Positions 36,913-42,920 of a stretch of 42,920 nt of DNA are shown here, piece by piece (the first letter of the stretch is position 1; the number at the start of each line of letters is the position of its first letter). The position numbers were made by a program, and so were the translations under genes. The stretch comes from an uncultured Clostridia bacterium (GTDB lineage: Bacteria; Bacillota; Clostridia; UBA1381), in assembly GCA_947591315.1 (NCBI GenBank), contig CANQDD010000020.1, forward strand, positions 1 through 42,920, written 5' to 3'. Below the pieces are notes generated by a model that saw only the letters and a list, made by a program, of their open reading frames with translations, made no database searches and was not told the DNA's origin.

Positions 36913-39900
36913 TTACTTTATAATATTTTCGCAAAATCTCATAAGGATAGATGCTATCTGAGCGCGTGTCGCCGTGCCTGTCGGCGCGAGCTCTGTATCG
37001 CTCATACCCGTGATCAATCCTTCCGCGTTCGCCCAGCTAAGAGCCGTATTAGCCCAATCGCTTACCGAAGCCGCGTCGGAATATCCGCTGAGATCAGCCT
37101 GCGCCGATACGTCAATGCCCTTATACTGAGCATATCTGTACAGGATCGCAGCCATCTGCTCACGGGTGATAGAATCATCAGGGCCGAATGTCTCCTCATC
37201 GTAACCGCTTACAACGCCGTTAGCCTCACCCCACGCTACCGCGTCGGCGTACCATGCGCCTTCAGGAACATCAGTGAAGTTCGCCTTTGTAACCGCCGGC
37301 GAACCGTCAAGTCTGTACAGAACGGCTACTATCATCGCGCGCGTAGTGTTTGAATTCGGCTCAAACGTCGTGTCGCCCGTACCGCTCATAAGTCCGTTCG
37401 TAAGCGCATAGTCAACGCCCTCATGGTACCACTGGCTCTGGTCAACGTCCGTGAACTTCTCCGACGGACAATTATCCTCAGCGTCGGGAGACGGTGTCGC
37501 TTCGGGAGACGGTGTAGCCTCCGGAGACGGCGTTGCCGTACCCTCCGGTACAAACTCTGTCTCAACCGATACCTTCGAGTCGGGCATTACAAACGTGAAT
37601 GTGCCGTCGCCGTTATCCGTAACCGCAACCTCTTTACCGTTTGCGTCCTTAACTGTTACCTTGCCTGTCATATATCCCTTGTCAGGCTTAACTGTAACCG
37701 TTACCGTCGCGCCCTTAGCCGCATTCTTGGGGCTTACGCTTACAGTACCGTTATCCGTCTTTGACGGAACGCTTACGCTGTAGGTTGAAGTTCCGCCGCT
37801 GCCGCCGCGTCCGCTTCCGCTTCCGCGACCGCCGCTGCTGCTTGTAGCTTTAAATGTCGCCGTAACCGTTACATTTGACGCGGGCATTGTGAATGTATAC
37901 GTACCGTTTGTTCCTGCCGTTGTCGCTACCGTATTGCCTTCGGCGTCCTTTACGCTCAGACTGTCAAAGCTGTAACCGCTGTTAGCCGTAACCGTCAGCG
38001 TTACCGTATCGTTTTCGGCAGCCGCCGTCTTATCAGCCGTTACCTTACCGCCTGTAGCCGTCGTACAAGTTACCGTGTACATCGTCACATCAGCAACGAA
38101 TGTCGCCGTAACTGTTACATTTGACGCGGGCATTGTGAATGTATACTTGTTCGCTTCTGTTCCTGCTGCTGTCTGTACTTCTGTGCCTGCGGCATCCTTT
38201 ACGGTTAATTTATCCAGCTTGTAGCCCGTTTCGGGAGCTACTGTCAGTGTTACCGTTTCGCCTGCAGTAATATCTGCGGTCTTATCTGCCGTTACCACAC
38301 CGTTGGTCATTGTACCGATTGTTACCGTGTACTTCGTAACCGGCGTCTCATCAGCAACGAATGTCGCCGTTACCGTTACGTTTGACGCGGGCATCGTGAA
38401 TGTATACTTGCCGTCTGCTCCCTGCGTTGTCGGCACTGCAGTACCCGCAGCATCATTTACGGTCAAAGTACCCAGCTTATAGCCTGCTTCGGGAGCTACA
38501 GTCAGAGTTACCGTTTCATCCTTGTGGTAGCCGGCAGTCTTATCAGCCGTTACCGTACCGTTTGTCATAGTGCCGATCGTTACCGTGTATGTCGGCTGCG
38601 GTTCGAGTTCAAGCGTCGTACCCTTAACAAGCTTATAGCAGTAAACCGTCTCATTACCGAACTCGTCCGCAATCTTTACAAAGAAGTACGGATTTGCAAT
38701 GTCTTTTGAAGCGTCTACGTAGTAGCCCGAAAGCTGTGCCGAATCGCCGTCAGCCGCTTGCGGTGCGGTAAACGTTGTGGGAATCTGCGTATTTGCAGCC
38801 GCTGTTGCCAGACCTGTTATTGTACTGCCCTCGGGCGGCGCAACCGTGATACCTACCCAGTTGCCTTCTACAGGTGTTCCCGCGCCGTTTGCGCTCCACG
38901 GAACCTTCTTGTCTGTTGCGGTCGTAAACGTTACCTCTGCATACTTATAGCCTGTTTGATCCGTGTATGATGTTACCGGATCTATTTTGTAATCATCTGT
39001 CGGCGTCATAGTGCCTTTTTTGTTACCTACGCTTACCGTCGGATTTTCCACAAAATGCTTTACGCTCGACAGGTCGATTTTGTATGTAACCTCTTTACTG
39101 CTGCCCCACTTAACAACAACAGTATGTGTATCATCGGCTTTACCTGTTGACTTGAAGTAGATGATAACACCCTTCTTGCCGCCGATATTCGGAAGGTCGT
39201 CAAAGCCTGACTTAACCGCGTCATTATCGTCGATAGTTACATCGAACTGACGGTCGCTGATTACAACATCATCCGGAGCCTGAATCTCGACACCGAACCA
39301 ATATGCCTTTTCATTGTTGTCGTTTTCGTGCTTCTTAAGATCTGCAGCAGTACCTACTATGGTCTTTGTTGTTGCGTCGTAGTGTGCTTCGTAACCCGTT
39401 TTAACTACATCCGCAACCGGCGTTGTGCTCTTGTCGGCAATATTTGCCGCCTTTGCAACAACAGTCTCATTACTGTCGTCATAAAGCTCTACTCCCAACA
39501 GGTCAACGTTGTATGTATATGTTGTGTTGCTGTCCCACTTAATGCTTATCGTGTATTTCTTATCAGCATCACCGTCTACGCCCTCATTTCCTACATTGAA
39601 GTAGATGACAGCGCCCTTCTTAGTACCGCCTGTAAGCGTGTCATATGTCGCCGATCTGCCCTTCATTGTACCGTCAGAATAGATAACATCGTATGAGCCT
39701 GTATCGACAACACCTGCCGGAGCCGGAATTTCAACTCCGAACCAATAACCTTCCTTACCCTTGCTGTTTGTGTGCGACTTAAGGTCGGTAGCCGTACCTT
39801 TTATGGTATTTGAAGCAGCGGTATATGTAACGGCGGCATCTTTAACTACATCTTTAATATCGTTGTCGCTGTCGGCAATAGGTGCTGCCTTTATATCAGC

Positions 39901-42900
39901 AGCATCGGGCTTCTGCGCGCATGTCGCCGTATAGGTGATAGTATGGTCGTCCTTCTTGTCACCCTCGCTCCATGCAACATCCGATGTATGAGTATCGTCG
40001 GGAGTAACCGCGAGATTGCCTGCCGCAAGCTCATCCGCCACAAGTTCATCGGCTTCGTCTTCCGATGTAACAAAGCCTAATATCTTTGTTTCTGTACCTG
40101 TGGTTGCATCGCCGAACTTACCGTTTTCAGCCGCGCATACAACCTTGTATACATCAAGATACTGTGTCTGGTGCTTGTCACCCACTGTTACCGTAATCGT
40201 GTACTTACCCTCGCCGAGCGTTGATTCAGCGGGCTGAACCTTATTTCCAAGATCGTTAAAGCTAAAGTATACCACATGCTTGCCGGTATCCTTCAACGAG
40301 AACTCAGGCTCGGTATATGTTGTGTCTCCGTTTTTGAAAGTAGCAGTAACTTTTGTTCCGTCTGTCTCATCTACCGCACCCTGGAGACTGAATACCACGT
40401 ACATTGTATTATCTACAACATCGTCCGCAGTCAGGTCTCTTCCAAGAGCCGTTTCAATAGCCTTATCCGCATCAGCCGCTTTCGCGTTAAATCCGACAGT
40501 GCCGATTAACGGAATAACATCGTTTGCCTTCAATGTAACATTCGTGAATACAACCTTATAAGTTACTGTCTCTATTTCCCTGCCGTTGCTGTCCAACCAC
40601 TTAACAGTATATGTTTCGCTTACTTTATCTGTCGGCTGAGTTACTCCTCCGACATTTAACCAAGCCTGGAAACCGGACTTGCCGTTGACATCGTCAGGAT
40701 CGCCGGTACCGCTGTTATCCGCAAACTCGGTCATATCGCTGCGCTTATACTGTACCTTTGCAGTGCCTTCGGGAGCGATAAGACCAACGCCTGCCCAGAA
40801 ACCCGCGTCGCCTGACTCAGCGTCGCCGCCGGCTGAGCCTGCGCCTGTTGCACTGATTTCGCCGGCATTTACAGTGACTACAACAACGCCGTTTTCGTCA
40901 ACTTCAACACTTGTGAGTGTTCCGCTAAACGCATACGCCTTCTCTTCTTTATCATTAAGAAGAGTTATTTCGCCGCCCTCGCCTGCGGCTCCCTTAGCTT
41001 TTTCAACCGTTGTATGATAGCTGAACGGAGCCTCACCGGCAGCGGCTTTCGCCTCATAGTTAAACTCGTCGCTCAATAAGTTTTTCTTTACAGAGCTTGA
41101 GAAGTTTCCGCCCGATACTGTGAAGTTATTCACTTCTGCGGTTTCCTCCACGGCTGTGCCGTTCGCGGCATAAACTACAGCGTCCTTACCATCGGGAGCA
41201 ACAAACGTGCCGCCCTTAATATTTGCATTGACGCCTTCATCGTAACCTGTCTGCTTGTCTGTTACAACAGCCGCCGCGGGAACCTTTTGACCGCCAACGC
41301 CGACTTCTATCGTTCCGTCAGCCGCTGCTTTTTCACCTGTAGCCGTAATCGTACCGCCCGTAATGTCCAGCGTACCGCCGAGCTGTACGACGCCCGCCGA
41401 GCCGCTGATTGAGCCGCCCTTTACGGTGGTCGTGCCGCTGTTAGACGGCAGATACATACCAGCTACGCCGCCTGTAATATTACCGCTGACGGTGATATTG
41501 GCATTGCTGCCGTTATTGCCTCCGCTTGTGCTTCCGTTTGTGGCAATACCGAAGCCTGTGCCTGTAATCGTAGGCAGTACGGCTTGGAGATTTTCCACAA
41601 CGCCTGTAACAGTCAGATCGCCGTAAGCAAATACGCTTACTCCGACACGTCCGCCCGTAACCTTAGCGTCGCCTTTGATCACAGCCTTTGCCTTTGACGC
41701 TTCCGATCCGTGGTTCAACTGGATAACGCCTACCGATGTTGCTTGATTCTCAACAGCCGCTCCGTCAACAGTCAGCACACCGCCCGGCATTACGCGGATA
41801 GCGGGTGTAGCTGCCGCTGTAGATGAAACCTTTCCTGCCTTTGTTTCACTGCTGTCCGTAATGGTTAATTTGCCGCCTTCTTCAACCTCGAATACAGCGT
41901 TATCGCTCGCGCTGATTGTCTTGCCTGCGAGATCGATTTTGACTTCCTTGCTGATTCTAATAGGAGCCTTCGCAGCGGCGATTGTAATGTCATTAACCAG
42001 TTCGATCGTCTGTCCGGACTGTACGAGTTCAATCGCTTTTTCCAGTGATGCGTATTTTGTGTCGCCGATCTTCGCTACTGCCGCAGCCGCCGTAATGCCG
42101 CCGCTTGCTGCGTCAACCGTCTGACCTTCTTCCAGGAATTTATTGACGCTATCGTCACCCGCATTTGATGCGCCCTTTGTGAACGTACCGCCGGTGATAT
42201 CAAAGAAATTATCTTTGGCTTCAACTTTACCGTCGGCGCCGGAAGCCGTTACTTCCGCTTCCTTATTGCATGCAGCCAGGGTCTTACCGCCATTGGGTGC
42301 CGTTACCTTCGCGTCGCCGCTGACTGTAACGTGCTTCTGGCCGCCGTCCTGCTGGGGATAGCTTGCGTTGTCAACGGTAATAGCTGCCGCGGGAACCGCA
42401 TAGCGACCGGTTCCGTTTGTGGCGTCGCCTACTGTGACAGTGTCTGTAGGACCTGCGGTTGCTTTAATTGTACCGCCCTGTACGTCCAATGTACCGCCGC
42501 GGACTACAACACCTGCCGCGCCGCTGATTACAGCATCATCGCTTACGGTCATTTGACCTGCGGGCAGATATACGCCGCAAGCCGCCTTGTCGCTTGTGCC
42601 GGTGCTTGTGATCTCACCGCCGCTGACTGTAATTTTAGCAGCAGCATTCGTCTGGCTGCCGTTTGTCGTGATACCGAACGCCGCGGCTTCAATCGTGCCG
42701 CCTGTAACATTCAACTGACCGCTGCCGAACACTCCCGCGCCGCTTTCCGCCGCTGTGACCGTGCCGCTCTTAATATTTACTGTACCGTCAGACGCGGCAA
42801 CAGCTGAATCATTAGCGGTGTCCGCGCCTGCTGTCTGGTTAATAGCCGCGCCGTCAACAGTAAGCGTACCGCCGTCCTTTGACATAAGAAGCGTACCCTT

Positions 42901-42920
42901 ACCTTCAATGCTGCCCTTTG
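36913..42920 (-). CDS. giant SLH-anchored surface protein, N-terminus beyond window
   Basis: An open frame of about 2000 codons that runs past the window edge, so the true start and signal peptide are missing; the Met at 42885 is internal. From the N-terminal side: two long modules of beta-helix-like repeats (about 42078-42920 and 41000-42078) with recurring I-T-V-S-G-G and G-T-L-D-V/I-x-G-G-T-I, separated by Y-A-S-L-E-K-A-I-E-L; two or three copies of a Y-W-F-G-V-E-I module (39050-40900); three V-T-I-G-T-M-T-N-G-type InlB-B-like repeats and a diverged fourth and fifth (37560-38600), each ending T-F-T-M-P-A-S-N-V-T-V; an S/G/R-rich linker; a P-S-P-E-A-T-repeat linker (37471-37545); and three SLH domains (36913-37460) ending the protein. 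It should coat the cell wall; adhesion or polysaccharide binding is inferred. Base use is AT-richer than in nearby housekeeping genes. Confidence 0.88.
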   Translation of the reverse strand, partial: KGSIEGKGTLLMSKDGGTLTVDGAAINQTAGADTANDSAVAASDGTVNIKSGTVTAAESGAGVFGSGQLNVTGGTIEAAAFGITTNGSQTNAAAKITVSGGEITSTGTSDKAACGVYLPAGQMTVSDDAVISGAAGVVVRGGTLDVQGGTIKATAGPTDTVTVGDATNGTGRYAVPAAAITVDNASYPQQDGGQKHVTVSGDAKVTAPNGGKTLAACNKEAEVTASGADGKVEAKDNFFDITGGTFTKGASNAGDDSVNKFLEEGQTVDAASGGITAAAAVAKIGDTKYASLEKAIELVQSGQTIELVNDITIAAAKAPIRISKEVKIDLAGKTISASDNAVFEVEEGGKLTITDSSETKAGKVSSTAAATPAIRVMPGGVLTVDGAAVENQATSVGVIQLNHGSEASKAKAVIKGDAKVTGGRVGVSVFAYGDLTVTGVVENLQAVLPTITGTGFGIATNGSTSGGNNGSNANITVSGNITGGVAGMYLPSNSGTTTVKGGSISGSAGVVQLGGTLDITGGTITATGEKAAADGTIEVGVGGQKVPAAAVVTDKQTGYDEGVNANIKGGTFVAPDGKDAVVYAANGTAVEETAEVNNFTVSGGNFSSSVKKNLLSDEFNYEAKAAAGEAPFSYHTTVEKAKGAAGEGGEITLLNDKEEKAYAFSGTLTSVEVDENGVVVVTVNAGEISATGAGSAGGDAESGDAGFWAGVGLIAPEGTAKVQYKRSDMTEFADNSGTGDPDDVNGKSGFQAWLNVGGVTQPTDKVSETYTVKWLDSNGREIETVTYKVVFTNVTLKANDVIPLIGTVGFNAKAADADKAIETALGRDLTADDVVDNTMYVVFSLQGAVDETDGTKVTATFKNGDTTYTEPEFSLKDTGKHVVYFSFNDLGNKVQPAESTLGEGKYTITVTVGDKHQTQYLDVYKVVCAAENGKFGDATTGTETKILGFVTSEDEADELVADELAAGNLAVTPDDTHTSDVAWSEGDKKDDHTITYTATCAQKPDAADIKAAPIADSDNDIKDVVKDAAVTYTAASNTIKGTATDLKSHTNSKGKEGYWFGVEIPAPAGVVDTGSYDVIYSDGTMKGRSATYDTLTGGTKKGAVIYFNVGNEGVDGDADKKYTISIKWDSNTTYTYNVDLLGVELYDDSNETVVAKAANIADKSTTPVADVVKTGYEAHYDATTKTIVGTAADLKKHENDNNEKAYWFGVEIQAPDDVVISDRQFDVTIDDNDAVKSGFDDLPNIGGKKGVIIYFKSTGKADDTHTVVVKWGSSKEVTYKIDLSSVKHFVENPTVSVGNKKGTMTPTDDYKIDPVTSYTDQTGYKYAEVTFTTATDKKVPWSANGAGTPVEGNWVGITVAPPEGSTITGLATAAANTQIPTTFTAPQAADGDSAQLSGYYVDASKDIANPYFFVKIADEFGNETVYCYKLVKGTTLELEPQPTYTVTIGTMTNGTVTADKTAGYHKDETVTLTVAPEAGYKLGTLTVNDAAGTAVPTTQGADGKYTFTMPASNVTVTATFVADETPVTKYTVTIGTMTNGVVTADKTADITAGETVTLTVAPETGYKLDKLTVKDAAGTEVQTAAGTEANKYTFTMPASNVTVTATFVADVTMYTVTCTTATGGKVTADKTAAAENDTVTLTVTANSGYSFDSLSVKDAEGNTVATTAGTNGTYTFTMPASNVTVTATFKATSSSGGRGSGSGRGGSGGTSTYSVSVPSKTDNGTVSVSPKNAAKGATVTVTVKPDKGYMTGKVTVKDANGKEVAVTDNGDGTFTFVMPDSKVSVETEFVPEGTATPSPEATPSPEATPSPDAEDNCPSEKFTDVDQSQWYHEGVDYALTNGLMSGTGDTTFEPNSNTTRAMIVAVLYRLDGSPAVTKANFTDVPEGAWYADAVAWGEANGVVSGYDEETFGPDDSITREQMAAILYRYAQYKGIDVSAQADLSGYSDAASVSDWANTALSWANAEGLITGMSDTELAPTGTATRAQIASILMRFCENIIK
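37560..38600 (-). repeat. tandem InlB-B-like repeats in the giant surface gene
   Basis: About five in-frame copies of a 70-80 residue unit, three of them close at the DNA level: the block encoding the T-F-T-M-P-A-S-N-V-T-V-T-A-T-F segment recurs near 37850, 38095 and 38345 with few changes. This indicates expansion by recombination and is a likely site of length variation. Confidence 0.75.

Noticed and set aside
36913-42885. Met at 42885 as the start of the giant surface protein
   Set aside because: The frame stays open to the window edge with similar repeat composition, and there is neither a signal peptide nor a ribosome site at that Met.

Overview
The window is chromosomal DNA from an anaerobic, spore-forming member of the Bacillota, class Clostridia. 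Evidence: a complete spoIIIA operon (AA to AH), GerMN and YmxH sporulation proteins, a NiaR-type NAD repressor, MurT/GatD, and large SLH-anchored surface proteins with cohesin-like and dockerin-like modules. The family cannot be fixed from sequence alone. No rRNA, tRNA, CRISPR array, IS transposase or prophage was seen. Most genes lie on the minus strand and read from high to low coordinates.

Layout. 1-4.0 kb: nusB, a TsaD-like M22 paralog, xseA, xseB, ispA and a partial DUF212/YuiD gene. 4.08-4.35 kb: a gene-free array of palindromes. 4.37-7.99 kb: nadA-nadB-nadC-niaR, with a promoter that overlaps a NiaR-like inverted repeat. 8.0-8.1 kb: a possible small RNA. 8.3-13.6 kb: spoIIIAA-AH followed by an Asp23 gene with its own promoter. 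13.75-17.1 kb: a lipoprotein, an AT-richer secreted CHAP/ricin-lectin gene with a long structured leader, GerMN and a TSCPD protein. 17.2-18.25 kb: a transaldolase-like aldolase, then what looks like a compact type I toxin-antitoxin locus. 18.3-23.2 kb: a surface cluster made of an SLH protein with two cohesin-like modules, a dockerin-like protein and a copper-amine-oxidase-N/cohesin protein. 23.2-29.6 kb: housekeeping genes (RsuA, a polar amino-acid ABC transporter, MnmE, a PHP phosphoesterase, NrdR, YmxH). 29.6-35.2 kb: an envelope operon murT-gatD-GH73 glucosaminidase-polysaccharide flippase. 35.3-36.8 kb: queH and larB. 36.9 kb to the end: a giant SLH surface protein that runs off the window.

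Most notable is 17885-18208. A 33-codon hydrophobic peptide gene (minus strand) faces a short, promoter-driven, terminator-ended RNA (plus strand). A 34-nt segment of that RNA is a diverged copy (29/34) of the antisense of the peptide's start-codon region. The peptide mRNA also has a GAAA-capped hairpin over its Shine-Dalgarno sequence and an 11-nt 5'-3' complementarity. This matches the logic of par/Fst-type type I systems and was found by reading below the size of ordinary gene calls.

The other leads are the dispersed palindromic elements at 4.1, 21.9 and 27.9 kb (two share an identical 22-nt core), the structured leader of the CHAP gene, the candidate RNA at 8.0 kb and the cohesin/dockerin surface cluster. 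Promoters, terminators and corrected start codons were read by eye. Protein calls rest on motifs and remembered family features, not on database searches.
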